From Bacillota bacterium (lineage in GTDB: Bacteria > Bacillota > Clostridia > Christensenellales > SZUA-584): 64,000 bases of DNA. The notes beneath the pieces were generated by a model that worked only from the letters and a program-made list of their open reading frames with translations, was not told the origin of the DNA and searched no databases. This document shows positions 1 through 8,349 of the stretch, piece by piece (the stretch's first letter is position 1; each line of letters opens with the position of its first letter). The DNA lies in assembly GCA_023460085.1 (NCBI GenBank), contig JAEWRI010000046.1:210464-274463 (forward strand), in the 5' to 3' direction. Both the position numbers and the translations under genes were made by a program.

Positions 1-1
1 G

Positions 2-265
2 TTTCTGATGTACTGCATTGACGAGGATGACGGCGAATACTGGATCTATCGCATGATGATCGACAAAGCGCATCAATCGCGTGGATATGGCGCACAGGCG
101 CTGAAGCTTCTGCTGGATGTCATCCGGCAGGACGCCTCCCGCCATTGCGTATACCTGGGCGTGCATCCCGAAAGCATTGCCGCCGTAAAGCTCTACGAGC
201 ATGCGGGCTTTGCATTCACCGGGCAGGTATTCGGCAGCGAACATATTATGAAGCTGGAGTATTGA
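2..265 (+). CDS. GNAT family N-acetyltransferase (C-terminal part)
   Basis: The frame is open from the window edge, so only the last 88 or so residues are visible and the true start lies upstream. It shows the acetyl-CoA pyrophosphate loop of GNAT enzymes (QSRGYGAQAL) and the late helix-strand motif ESIAAVKLYEHAGF. Spermidine/diamine acetyltransferases have a similar C-terminal half, but the acceptor cannot be read from this fragment. It ends four bases before the next gene and probably shares its transcript. Confidence 0.85.
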   Translation, partial: FLMYCIDEDDGEYWIYRMMIDKAHQSRGYGAQALKLLLDVIRQDASRHCVYLGVHPESIAAVKLYEHAGFAFTGQVFGSEHIMKLEY

Positions 266-269
266 GGGT

Positions 270-578
270 ATGGATAAAAGCCTGACAGGGATATGCGGTG
301 CGTACTGCGGCTATTGCGAATGGAAGGACAGAATGAACTGTCCCGGCTGCCCCGCGTGTCACGGCAACCCATTCTGGGGAGAGTGCGCCATCGCGCGGTG
401 CGCAATGGACCGCGATTTCACGCACTGCGGGGAATGCCCCGCGCTTCCCTGTGCCGCGCGTCAGGCCGCCTTCGATCATCCGGAACACGGCGATCGCGGC
501 GAAAGGCTGTGCAATCTGAAGCACTGGGCGCAAGGAGTTGATACCTGCCTGCGGCTGCGGGCATTGCCGAAAAAATAA
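270..578 (+). CDS. DUF3795-like cysteine-rich small protein
   Basis: A 102-residue protein with regularly spaced cysteines at positions 9, 13, 16, 24, 27, 30, 39, 44, 53, 56 and 61, including the opening GICGAYCGYC. This pattern is typical of DUF3795, a small family of anaerobes thought to bind metal or an Fe-S centre; the function is unknown. The ribosome binding site GAGGG overlaps the stop of the acetyltransferase, so the two are probably cotranscribed. The protein has no signal peptide or membrane segment. Confidence 0.8.
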   Translation: MDKSLTGICGAYCGYCEWKDRMNCPGCPACHGNPFWGECAIARCAMDRDFTHCGECPALPCAARQAAFDHPEHGDRGERLCNLKHWAQGVDTCLRLRALPKK

Positions 579-685
579 CACGCGCAAGGCCCCTTATTCA
601 TCCGTCGATGCCGAGAAAACAGCATGAACATCCTCCCCGTGAAGGTGGGGTGGCATCCATGCCGTTTCCTCCCCTACTATCGGCT

Positions 686-1237
686 TCAGGCCTGTGTATC
701 TACCCCGCCGTTTTCAGCCCAGTCGTCCAGCTTTTTCATCACCGCGTCATACGTCTGATTGCAGATATCGGGAAGCGTGCCGCCCAGCGCGCTGCCCGCC
801 AGCTTGAACCCCTTGTCAATTGCCGCTTTAAGTTCCGCCAGCTTGGATGTGTCGTTGCCGGAAACCGCGATGGCAAACGCCACGATACGGTCACTCACGG
901 CGTTAACGCCCCAGTATCCGTCCTCGGATATAGCCTGCTGCGCTTCCGCCGGGGTCATTTCGCTGTCAAATTCAATGGGGTCGAATGCCGCGTTGTACAC
1001 GCTACCCTGCTTGGAAAGCAGCTTCTCCACCAGCGCTCTCAGCGACGCGTTCTGCGCCTCCACCTGCTTTTTGATTGCGGCGATCTGCTCTGCGGTCGGC
1101 TTGCCGCTTCCCTGCGTATTGCTCAAATCCACAACATACGCATCTTCTTCACTCTGGCCGGCGACGCCCGCATCCCGCGTGCTTTTCACACCGGAAGAGT
1201 AATCGACTCCCCCTACGGGTTTTACTGAGTCAATCAT
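686..1237 (-). CDS. Conserved hypothetical protein (EDGYWGV motif)
   Basis: A soluble 183-residue protein. The first 55 residues are polar and probably disordered; the rest is helical with a conserved core, ISEDGYWGVNAVSDRI, then LPDICNQTYDAVMKKLDDW near the end. From memory, proteins with this EDGYWGV core are widespread hypothetical proteins in Firmicutes and some motile Proteobacteria; I cannot name a function. AAGGAGGG sits nine bases before the ATG. A possible sigma-D-type promoter lies 35-60 bases upstream. The gene is transcribed alone and converges on the DUF3795-like gene. Confidence 0.75.
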   Translation of the reverse strand: MIDSVKPVGGVDYSSGVKSTRDAGVAGQSEEDAYVVDLSNTQGSGKPTAEQIAAIKKQVEAQNASLRALVEKLLSKQGSVYNAAFDPIEFDSEMTPAEAQQAISEDGYWGVNAVSDRIVAFAIAVSGNDTSKLAELKAAIDKGFKLAGSALGGTLPDICNQTYDAVMKKLDDWAENGGVDTQA

Positions 1238-1271
1238 GATTTACCCTCCTTAAACCATGGTTATATTTGTT

Positions 1272-1298
1272 ATATCGATAAATTTTCGCAAAAGATTA
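1272..1298 (-). promoter_or_regulatory. Candidate sigma-D (sigma-28) type promoter
   Basis: On the minus strand TAAT (1298-1295) is followed after exactly 15 bases by ATCGATAT (1279-1272). The motility sigma factor of Firmicutes uses TAAA-N15-GCCGATAT. The spacing is exact and six of eight bases of the -10 box match. The call rests on one site and no flagellar gene is visible here. Confidence 0.4.
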
Positions 1299-1415
1299 CG
1301 CCCCTTCACATATTATCATATATTCATTGCGCCCGAAGAACAAAAGGCGCCACCTCCCGGCGGTTTCATGGTATGATAGCAGCATGATTACGTATTTATT
1401 GCGTGCGAGGCAGCT

Positions 1416-2258
1416 ATGTGGATAGCCGCAGGCCTTCTGGCACTGCTTCTGCTCTTCTGCTTTTTTCAGAACAGCAGGGCAAGAATCCGGCAGATTGAAT
1501 ACCGCAGCCGCCTCCTGCCAAAGGTACTGGACGGCTTCCTCATTGCGCATGTATCGGACGTACACAACCGCCCCGCGGGCGGGCCGGAGAGGCTGGTATC
1601 CGCACTGCGCGCACAGCGGCCCGGCCTCATCGCCATAACGGGCGATCTCATTGACCGGGATTATCCCGATATCGACGCGGCGGCAGCGCTGGTACGCGCC
1701 CTTGCCGCCATCGCGCCTGTCTGCTTCGTTTCGGGAAACCACGAATACCGCTCGGAGCGGTACGAAGAATTGCTTCCGCTGCTGCGAAAAGCGGGGGCAC
1801 GCGTTTTGGACGACGGCGCGGCAATGATGGAAATCGGCGGAGTGCGTTTGACGGTTGCCGGGCTGCGCGATCCGGCCTGCTTCAACAACCTATCGGGCCG
1901 AACCGACGATGCGGTGCGCCATGAGCGCGAAAAGACGCTGAAGACGCTGCTTCCGAAAGACGCCGCGTTCTGTCTGCTGCTCTCACACCGGCCGGAGTTT
2001 TTCGATATCTATGCGCGCTGCGGCGTGCCGCTGGTGCTCAGCGGACACGCCCACGGCGGACAGGCACGCTTTCCCATACCCCTGTTCTCGCCGGGGCAGG
2101 GCATGTTCCCGCGCTACACCGGAGGCATGTACCGCCGCGGCGACACCGCGATGGTGGTCAGCCGCGGCCTCGGCGGCAGGCTCACGCGTCTGCGCGTGTT
2201 CAATCCGCCGGAGGTGGTGATGGTAAGGTTGTCCAGCAAGCCTCCCTCTTTTTCTTGA
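1416..2258 (+). CDS. Membrane-anchored metallophosphoesterase (YaeI-like)
   Basis: A 280-residue calcineurin-like phosphoesterase with a hydrophobic N-terminal anchor (residues 2-18). The two-metal site is complete: HVSDVHN (D48, H50), GDLIDR (G76, D77), GNHE (N108, H109), SHRPEF (H191) and GHAHGG (H211, H213). Proteins of this architecture hydrolyse phosphoesters near the membrane; YaeI is a phosphodiesterase and others act on UDP-diacylglucosamine-like lipids. The substrate here is not predictable. The ATG follows GAGG at a short distance. The promoter of the next operon overlaps its 3' end. Confidence 0.88.
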   Translation: MWIAAGLLALLLLFCFFQNSRARIRQIEYRSRLLPKVLDGFLIAHVSDVHNRPAGGPERLVSALRAQRPGLIAITGDLIDRDYPDIDAAAALVRALAAIAPVCFVSGNHEYRSERYEELLPLLRKAGARVLDDGAAMMEIGGVRLTVAGLRDPACFNNLSGRTDDAVRHEREKTLKTLLPKDAAFCLLLSHRPEFFDIYARCGVPLVLSGHAHGGQARFPIPLFSPGQGMFPRYTGGMYRRGDTAMVVSRGLGGRLTRLRVFNPPEVVMVRLSSKPPSFS

Positions 2259-2283
2259 CGCACCGCGCAAATTGCCATAATAT
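2255..2283 (+). promoter_or_regulatory. Sigma-A-type promoter of the XRE-cupin operon
   Basis: TTGACG (2255-2260), 17 bases, then TAATAT (2278-2283). The -35 box overlaps the stop codon of the phosphoesterase gene. The predicted start of transcription lies about 20 bases before the AGGAGGA ribosome binding site of the regulator gene. It probably drives the five genes from 2314 to 6650. Confidence 0.75.
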
Positions 2284-2313
2284 AAGTAACAAATCCCGTT
2301 CAGGAGGACAGTC

Positions 2314-2865
2314 ATGAACGAAAACCTGTTGCAGATTTCCAGCCGCATTCGTGAGCTGAGGGAGGTGCTCGGCATCGAGGCGGAAGACCTCGCGTCCCGC
2401 ATCGGCGTTTCGCCCAAGGTGTACATGCAGTACGAAGCAGGCAGCATTGATATCCCCATCAGCAAGCTCTATGATATCGCGTATCACCTGAACACCGACA
2501 TGACGGTGCTGCTGACAGGCGAGCAGCCGCGCATGGACACGCACTGCATCGTGCGCGCGGGCCACGGCATCGACATCGAGCGCTACCCGGGCTACCAGTA
2601 TTCCAGCATCGCGTTCAACTTCAAGAACCGCGAGATGGAGCCGCTGCTGGTGACGTTGTCGCCGGAGGACAAACCCGCGCTGCCGGTGGTGCACGACGGA
2701 CAGGAATTCAATTACGTGCTGGAAGGCACCGTGCGCTTAACGCTGGGCAAGAACAGCTACGATCTCCACGCGGGCGATTCCGTTTACTTCGACCCGCGCA
2801 TACCGCACGCGCAGGCAGCGGCGGGCGGCACGGCAAAGTTTCTGACCGTGATCAAAGAGAGCTGA
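2314..2865 (+). CDS. XRE-family regulator with C-terminal cupin
   Basis: A 183-residue two-domain regulator. Residues 8-62 form an XRE-type helix-turn-helix (AEDLASRIGVSPKVYMQYEA) and residues 110-180 a small-molecule-binding cupin (HDGQEFNYVLEGTVRL, then DSVYFDPRIPHA). This domain order is typical of local regulators that sense a metabolite of the neighbouring pathway. Here the next gene, 11 bases downstream, encodes an acyl-CoA ligase, so an acyl or aryl acid, or its CoA ester, is a reasonable effector; that is inference. It is the first gene behind the promoter at 2255-2283 and may regulate itself. Confidence 0.9.
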   Translation: MNENLLQISSRIRELREVLGIEAEDLASRIGVSPKVYMQYEAGSIDIPISKLYDIAYHLNTDMTVLLTGEQPRMDTHCIVRAGHGIDIERYPGYQYSSIAFNFKNREMEPLLVTLSPEDKPALPVVHDGQEFNYVLEGTVRLTLGKNSYDLHAGDSVYFDPRIPHAQAAAGGTAKFLTVIKES

Positions 2866-2876
2866 GGAGAGACATC

Positions 2877-4553
2877 ATGAGTGAACTGATGCGCCGTTAC
2901 TGTCCCCGCATAGAATTCGACTCGTACGAGGACTTCAAACAAAATTACCGCTGCAATGAGCCGGAGCGCTTCAACTTCGCCTACGACATCGTGGACGAAT
3001 GGGCCGCGCTTCAGCCGGACAAGCTCGCGCTCGTCTGGACGGACGACGCGGGCAATATGAAGCGCTACACGTTTACCGACGTGAAGCGCGAAAGCGAGAA
3101 GGCCGCCGCCCTGTTCGCCGCGCATGGCGTGAAGAAAGGCGACGTGGTGATGCTGGTGCTGAGGCAGCGCCCGGAGGTATGGTTCTGCATGGTTGCGCTG
3201 ATGCGCATCGGCGCGGTGTGTATCCCCGCCAGCTACCAGCTGACGCCCAAGGACATCTCCTACCGCTGCAACATCGCGGGCGTCTCCGTGCTGGTCTCCG
3301 TGGACGAGCCGGAAATCATCGGACACATCCGAGGCGCGCTGCCGGAATGTGAAACACTGCGCCATCTCATGTCCGTGGGCGACACCGTGCCGGAGGGCTT
3401 CATCGACTTCCGCGCGGAGATGGCCAAAACCGCGCCCGGCTTCCCGAGGCCGCAAGGGCCGGACGCGCCGGACAACACCGACATGATGCTGGTCTACTTC
3501 TCGTCCGGCACCACAGGAATGCCCAAGATGGTCTGGCACGACTTCGCCTTCCCGCTGGGCCATATCGTCACGGCCAAGTACTGGCAGTGCGCGCAGGACG
3601 ACGGCATTCACATGACGCAGACCGACTCGGGCTGGGCCAAGTTTGCGTGGGGCAAAATCTTCGGGCAGTGGATCTGCGGCTCCGCCATCGGCGCATACGA
3701 TACGCAGAAGTTCGTGCCGCACGCGCTGCTGGAAGCGGTGATGCGCATCCGCCCCACCACCTTCTGCGCCCCCGCCACCATCTACCGCTACCTCATCAAA
3801 GAGGATTTGTCCGGCTATGACCTCAGCTTCATCGCGCACGCGAGCCTCGCGGGCGAACCGCTGAACCCAGAGGTACTGCGAAAGATAAAAGACCTTACCG
3901 GGCTTACGGTGCACGAAGGCTTCGGACAGACCGAGAGCTCCGTACTGCTGGCCAACTTCGCGTGGTTCCCCATCCGCCCTGGCTCCACAGGCAAGCCCTC
4001 GCCGCTGTACGATATCGACCTCATCGACGCCGACGGCAACTCCTGCGAAGACGGCATCGTGGGCTCCATCGTCGTCAAGAATACCGACAAAGCGCACCCG
4101 CTGGGCCTCTTCCGCGGTTACTGGAAGGACGACGCTGCCATGCAAAAGAGCTGGACAAGCGGCGTCTACAACACGGGCGACATGGCCTGGCGCGACGCCG
4201 ACGGTTACTTCTGGTTTGTGGGCCGCAGCGACGACGTGATCAAGTGCTCCGGCTACCGCATCGGCCCCTTCGAGGTAGAGAGCGTGCTCATCGAGCACCC
4301 CGCCGTGCTGGAGTGCGCCGTCACCGCCGCGCCCGATCCCGTGCGCGGTCAGGTGGTGAAAGCCACCATCGTGCTGGCCAAGGGCTACGCCGCAAGCGAC
4401 GCGCTCAAGAAGGAGCTGCAGGAGCACGTGAAGCGCACCACCGCGCCGTATAAATACCCGCGCATCGTGGAATTTGTGGACGCGCTGCCCAAGACCATCA
4501 GCGACAAGATACAGCGGGGCGTCATCCGTTCGCGCGACGAGCGCAAAGGCTGA
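2877..4553 (+). CDS. AMP-dependent acyl-CoA ligase (medium-chain or aryl type)
   Basis: A 558-residue member of the ANL superfamily, which activates a carboxylic acid with ATP to an acyl-AMP and then forms the CoA thioester. Visible motifs in order are the phosphate loop YFSSGTTGMPKMVWHD (about 204-219), GFGQTES, the hinge segment YNTGDMAWRDADGYF with GRSDDVIKCSGYRI, and the catalytic lysine K544 in PKTISDKIQR. The usual glycine before that lysine is aspartate here. The fold resembles AcsM-type medium-chain or benzoate ligases; the substrate is unknown. It is preceded by the XRE-cupin gene and its stop overlaps the next start (TGATG), indicating translational coupling. Confidence 0.92.
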   Translation: MSELMRRYCPRIEFDSYEDFKQNYRCNEPERFNFAYDIVDEWAALQPDKLALVWTDDAGNMKRYTFTDVKRESEKAAALFAAHGVKKGDVVMLVLRQRPEVWFCMVALMRIGAVCIPASYQLTPKDISYRCNIAGVSVLVSVDEPEIIGHIRGALPECETLRHLMSVGDTVPEGFIDFRAEMAKTAPGFPRPQGPDAPDNTDMMLVYFSSGTTGMPKMVWHDFAFPLGHIVTAKYWQCAQDDGIHMTQTDSGWAKFAWGKIFGQWICGSAIGAYDTQKFVPHALLEAVMRIRPTTFCAPATIYRYLIKEDLSGYDLSFIAHASLAGEPLNPEVLRKIKDLTGLTVHEGFGQTESSVLLANFAWFPIRPGSTGKPSPLYDIDLIDADGNSCEDGIVGSIVVKNTDKAHPLGLFRGYWKDDAAMQKSWTSGVYNTGDMAWRDADGYFWFVGRSDDVIKCSGYRIGPFEVESVLIEHPAVLECAVTAAPDPVRGQVVKATIVLAKGYAASDALKKELQEHVKRTTAPYKYPRIVEFVDALPKTISDKIQRGVIRSRDERKG

Positions 4554-5056
4554 TGGACGCTCTCTGCGGTTTCCCGCCCATCGCGGACACGCGCAGCCGC
4601 ATCCTCATACTCGGCTCCATGCCGAGCGAGGCGTCGCTGCGCAAGCAGCAGTACTACGGCCATCCGCAAAATACGTTCTGGAAGCTCATGCCCGCGCTGC
4701 TGGACGAGGCGTTTGCCGAAGACTACGGCGAACGAAAAGCGATGCTGCTGCGCCACGGCATCGCGCTGTGGGACGTGCTGCGCCGCTGCGAGCGCGAAGG
4801 CAGCCTGGATTCCAACATCAAAAAGCCGGAGGTCAACGACTTCCCGGCTTTTTTCGCGGAGCATCCGGGCATTCGCCGCGTGTACCTTAACGGCGGCATG
4901 GCGTACAGCCTGTTCAAGAAGCATGTGGGCTTTGCGCCGGGCATGGAGTATGTGCGCGTCGGTTCCACGAGCCCGGCGCACGCGATATCGTTTGAGACGC
5001 GCCTGGCGGACTGGCGGCGCATGCTGCCGCTGCCCGAAGGCGGGGAAGCGAAGTGA
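4553..5056 (+). CDS. Hypoxanthine/uracil-DNA glycosylase-like protein (MUG type)
   Basis: A 167-residue protein of the uracil-DNA glycosylase fold. The N-terminal active-site region reads ILGSMPSEASLRKQQYYGHP, followed by NTFWKLM; the C-terminal DNA-contact segment reads VGSTSPAHA. This combination marks the family annotated as DNA-deoxyinosine glycosylases, which excise deaminated bases. A repair enzyme inside an operon with an acyl-CoA ligase and a hydrogenase-like protein is unexpected; it may simply be carried along. Both ends are coupled by one-base overlaps (TGATG) with its neighbours. Confidence 0.85.
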   Translation: MDALCGFPPIADTRSRILILGSMPSEASLRKQQYYGHPQNTFWKLMPALLDEAFAEDYGERKAMLLRHGIALWDVLRRCEREGSLDSNIKKPEVNDFPAFFAEHPGIRRVYLNGGMAYSLFKKHVGFAPGMEYVRVGSTSPAHAISFETRLADWRRMLPLPEGGEAK

Positions 5057-5418
5057 TGGGTGAATTTCCGGAATTCATGAAGCGCGCGGGCAGGCCGGTG
5101 GATACCGCGCAGCAAAACACCGCGGATGTGGAAGGATACTGGTTCGACGGCGCGGAAGGCCAGATGGCCTTCTGGACGTGCCATAAGTCGCGCGAATCCA
5201 CGCCGCACACGCACGGCTTCGACGAGTATATTGTCGTGCTGGAAGGCGAATATATTCTCTGTACGGACGAAGGCGAAAAGCTGCTGCGTCCCGGCGATGA
5301 AGCCATAATCCCGCGCGGTACGCGCCAGTGGGGACGCTGCGCCGCGGGTACGCGCACCATCCACGCCTTTGGCGGACAGCGCATCCGCCCACAAGAACAC
5401 AAAGGAGAAACCGAATGA
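5056..5418 (+). CDS. Cupin-domain protein
   Basis: A compact single-cupin protein of 120 residues. The beta-barrel motifs are PHTHGFDEYIVVLEG and RPGDEAIIPRGTRQW, with histidines and a glutamate placed as in metal-binding cupins. I take the ATG at 5056, in a TGATG overlap with the glycosylase stop; a GTG one codon upstream is possible. It could bind the same metabolite as the operon's regulator or act as a small isomerase or decarboxylase. Its stop overlaps the hydrogenase-like start by four bases. Confidence 0.82.
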   Translation: MGEFPEFMKRAGRPVDTAQQNTADVEGYWFDGAEGQMAFWTCHKSRESTPHTHGFDEYIVVLEGEYILCTDEGEKLLRPGDEAIIPRGTRQWGRCAAGTRTIHAFGGQRIRPQEHKGETE

Positions 5419-6650
5419 AACCCTACGACGAAACCTGCCGCGATGTGACGGAAGCCGCGGTAAAACGCAGCCTCGGCACCATTTTCGGTTCGTCCGAATA
5501 CGACGAGCGCCAGCTCTCCTGCCTGACCAATCCCAAGGCCTGCGCGCCCGTGGTGCGTCTGGGCCCGTGCCGCTGCGGCGACGACCCGAAGTGCGCCAGC
5601 GTATGTTTCTTCGACGCCCTCTCCCGCGACGCGGACGGGCATGCGGTGGTTTCCGCACAGAACTGCGCGGGCTGCGGTGAGTGCATTGTCGCGTGCGAAA
5701 ACCACAACCTTGGCGAGATCCGGGAGGTTGTACCCCTGTTCGCGCGCGTGGACGCGGGCGATCCCGTGTACGCCATGATCGCGCCCGCATACGTCAATCA
5801 GTTTGGCAGCGACGTGACGCCCGGCAAGCTGCGCAGCGCCTTCAAGCAACTGGGCTTCGCGGGCATGATTGAAGTGGCGCTGTTCGCGGACATACTGACG
5901 CTGAAGGAGGCGCTGGAATTCGACGCGGCGGTTCAAACCAAAGAAGACTTCGTGCTGACCAGCTGCTGCTGCCCCATGTGGGTGGCGATGATACAGAAGG
6001 TATACAACCGGCTGCTGCCGCACATGCCGCCCTCCGTGTCGCCCATGGCGGCGTGCGGGCGCGCGGTGAAGCGCCTGACGCCCGGCGCGAAGACGGTATT
6101 CATCGGCCCGTGCCTCGCCAAGAAGGCCGAGGCGCGCCAGCCCGACATCTCGGAAGCGGTGGACTTCGTGCTGACGTTTACCGAAATGGAAGAGATTTTC
6201 CGCGCGGCGGGCATCGACCCGGCCGCATTGGATGAAGATCAGCGTGACCATTCGTCCGCAGGGGGGCGCATGTACGCGCGCACGGGCGGCGTCTCCGCCT
6301 CGGTGGACGAAACCGTAAAGCGCCTCAAGCCCGACCGCGCCATCCCCGTCCGCGCGCGCCAGGCCGACGGCGTTCCGGCGTGCAAGGCGATGCTGGCGGA
6401 CATTCAGGCGGGCAGCTTTGACGCCAACTTCCTCGAGGGCATGGGCTGTGTTCGCGGCTGCGTCGGCGGTCCGCGCGCGCTTATTGACCGCGACCTCGGC
6501 GCGCAGCACGTGGACGAATACGCCGGGCAGGCGGCTTACCGGACGCCCGCGGACAACCCGTACGTGCTGGAGCTATTGCATAGCCTCGGGTTTGATACCA
6601 TCGAGAGCCTCATCAAGGGCGAGAACATGTTTACGAGAAGGTTTGAGTAG
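5415..6650 (+). CDS. [FeFe]-hydrogenase-like protein with two 4Fe-4S clusters
   Basis: A soluble 411-residue protein. A ferredoxin-like region carries cysteines 52, 54, 60, 64 and 84, 87, 90, 94. The H-cluster domain has all three signatures: L1 LTSCCCPMW (C184-C186), L2 FIGPCLAKKAEA (C233) and L3 EGMGCVRGCVGGP. The L2 and L3 forms resemble the clostridial group B hydrogenases rather than classical group A (TSCCPGW). It may evolve or consume hydrogen with ferredoxin, or sense redox state; no HydE, HydF or HydG maturase is in the window. Its ATG overlaps the cupin stop (ATGA), with AAAGGAGAAA upstream. It is the last gene of the operon. Confidence 0.85.
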   Translation: MKPYDETCRDVTEAAVKRSLGTIFGSSEYDERQLSCLTNPKACAPVVRLGPCRCGDDPKCASVCFFDALSRDADGHAVVSAQNCAGCGECIVACENHNLGEIREVVPLFARVDAGDPVYAMIAPAYVNQFGSDVTPGKLRSAFKQLGFAGMIEVALFADILTLKEALEFDAAVQTKEDFVLTSCCCPMWVAMIQKVYNRLLPHMPPSVSPMAACGRAVKRLTPGAKTVFIGPCLAKKAEARQPDISEAVDFVLTFTEMEEIFRAAGIDPAALDEDQRDHSSAGGRMYARTGGVSASVDETVKRLKPDRAIPVRARQADGVPACKAMLADIQAGSFDANFLEGMGCVRGCVGGPRALIDRDLGAQHVDEYAGQAAYRTPADNPYVLELLHSLGFDTIESLIKGENMFTRRFE

Positions 6651-6691
6651 GCGGTTATAGCGTATATTGGTGGGCTAAGGGAGGAGCAGCG

Positions 6692-7282
6692 ATGATAGAC
6701 CTGGAACAGTATTTGTATGACAGGGTTAAACCGGTCATTGAACAGTGGACAGCGGACGACATTTACGCAATTTCATTCTTTGTGTATTCCAATGAATTAA
6801 ATGAATATCAGGGCTGCCAGAATGTCAGTGAGTTTTCGATTGGCTATAATACAGAAAAGGACTGCAGCGGCGCGTCACAGGGCAGCGAGGAAAGATGGAA
6901 TTTTGCGTTTTGGAACCAGCACATGATTCCGATTATCGAACCGTCCGCTGACGATGAAGGGATAAGAACCCTGTTCAAATGGTATCAGGAAAACGCAATA
7001 GAGAATATCGGATATGAAGATGATGATTCATGTTATGATAAAAACACGAATTATATTGGAAAAGGTCCGGTTGGATACTACGAATTACTGATGGCGGTTT
7101 CCAATGTGGCCAAAAGGCTCCAGATGGAAAACGTTACCCTTCAAACGTTTGGTAAACGAATCCCCATTATAGTTCATGACTTAGAATATCCTTGGTATAT
7201 CGAACAAGCAACCGAAAACGCCAATCCAAACGGTGAAGCCGCTGCCTTCTTAGCCGCTTTGCGATCCGGATATTCAGAATAA
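6692..7282 (+). CDS. Hypothetical soluble protein, AT-rich
   Basis: A 196-residue acidic protein without signal peptide or membrane segment. The opening reads like the DUF4303/Imm-type group (IEQWTADDIYAISFFVYSNE), but I cannot assign it firmly. Codon use is clearly more AT-rich (AAT, GAA, AAA, ATT endings) than in the GC-rich genes on either side, which suggests recent acquisition, as is common for immunity-like genes. GGGAGGAG precedes the ATG by six bases. Its 3' end overlaps the convergent acetyltransferase gene by nine bases. Confidence 0.7.
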   Translation: MIDLEQYLYDRVKPVIEQWTADDIYAISFFVYSNELNEYQGCQNVSEFSIGYNTEKDCSGASQGSEERWNFAFWNQHMIPIIEPSADDEGIRTLFKWYQENAIENIGYEDDDSCYDKNTNYIGKGPVGYYELLMAVSNVAKRLQMENVTLQTFGKRIPIIVHDLEYPWYIEQATENANPNGEAAAFLAALRSGYSE

Positions 7283-7738
7283 CGAAAATTCCATCGGGAC
7301 AAAGCGGATGCCGTTCTGCGTTTGCTCGGCATCCGTTTCAGTAAATTTCAACCTGCGGTATATTTCCACGGCATACGGCGAGGAGTTGACGGTGACGCGC
7401 TCCGCGCCCGCCGCCCGGCACGCCTGTGCGCAGCATTCCCACAGTGCGCGCCCGATGCCCTGCCGGTGATACTCCTTTTCCACAAAGAACAGGCTGATGT
7501 GTGCTTCCCTGCGCAGCGCCAGCACGCCGCGCAGTTCGCCGCCCGCAAACGCGCCCCACAGACGCAGCTCCCCCGCGTCCTTCATGCGGTTGATTGCTTC
7601 CGGTTCGATAAACGCGCGGAACGTGTCCACGCCCTCCGCGCTGTATTCGGGCGCTTCAAATTCCGAGAATACCCGCCAGACAAGCGCCATCGCGGGCGGG
7701 ATATCTTCCCTTTTCAGCAGCCGTATCTCCATGCTCAT
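7274..7738 (-). CDS. GNAT family N-acetyltransferase
   Basis: A 154-residue single-domain acetyltransferase. The acetyl-CoA site is EYHRQGIGRALWECC, followed by the typical NSSPYAVEIYRRLKF near the C-terminus. The acceptor is unknown. Its ATG overlaps the stop of the methyltransferase gene (ATGA), so it is translated from the same transcript as the methyltransferase and sortase genes. Confidence 0.85.
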   Translation of the reverse strand: MSMEIRLLKREDIPPAMALVWRVFSEFEAPEYSAEGVDTFRAFIEPEAINRMKDAGELRLWGAFAGGELRGVLALRREAHISLFFVEKEYHRQGIGRALWECCAQACRAAGAERVTVNSSPYAVEIYRRLKFTETDAEQTQNGIRFVPMEFSLF

Positions 7739-8349
7739 CTTTCAAAGTCCAGACAGACGAGCTCCTTGCCATTCGGCAGCGGGCAGTCCTCCCGGCAGGT
7801 CTGTCGATAGCCGATGCGCGCCATGGCCTGTGCCAGCTTATCCGCATCCACGTCCCGGTGCAGCGCATCCAGGCACTGCAGTGCCTGCGCAGCGGGCGAA
7901 GCCGATACAAAGGAAGCGCCCCGGCTGCGCTGCACCGCGCAGCATATCGCCGCCGGCCGCGATTCATCCACCCTCTGCGCGAACGTTTCCACGCCGATAT
8001 ACTCAATTACGAGCGCTGCGATCACCAGATCCGTTTGAGGCAAGCGGCATTCGTCGTCTGTCAAATCCGCGTGCAGCAGCTCCAGCCGGTCACCGAAATA
8101 TGCGAAACGCTGGCGGCACACCTCCAGATAATCCGCGCTGATGTCGACGCCGTATACCTTGCGCACGCCCGCGCCAATGTGTTCCAGCCCGTTGCCTCCC
8201 GCGACGCCCAGCACGCAGACGCTTTCCGGCGCATGGCGGAGCAGTTGACGGCGCATGATTTCACTCAGCGCCTGAAGCTGACCCACCTGCTCCGACGCCA
8301 TGTGCGTCTCGTAGTCATCCAGCGAAACGCTTTCCCATGGGGTTTTCAT
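7735..8349 (-). CDS. SAM-dependent methyltransferase (class I)
   Basis: A 204-residue protein if translation starts at the ATG at 8349 (MKTPWESVSL); the frame is open further upstream, but that would run into the sortase gene. Motif I for S-adenosylmethionine is VCVLGVAGGNGLEHI and the acidic residue after strand 2 lies in YGVDISADYL. The C-terminal half is short and I cannot infer the substrate. It overlaps the sortase stop by four bases and the acetyltransferase start by four bases. Confidence 0.8.
   Translation of the reverse strand: MKTPWESVSLDDYETHMASEQVGQLQALSEIMRRQLLRHAPESVCVLGVAGGNGLEHIGAGVRKVYGVDISADYLEVCRQRFAYFGDRLELLHADLTDDECRLPQTDLVIAALVIEYIGVETFAQRVDESRPAAICCAVQRSRGASFVSASPAAQALQCLDALHRDVDADKLAQAMARIGYRQTCREDCPLPNGKELVCLDFER

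Noticed and set aside
2784..4427. Long open frame opposite the acyl-CoA ligase gene
   Set aside because: It mirrors the third-position GC bias of the ligase; the translation has no family pattern and no ribosome binding site.
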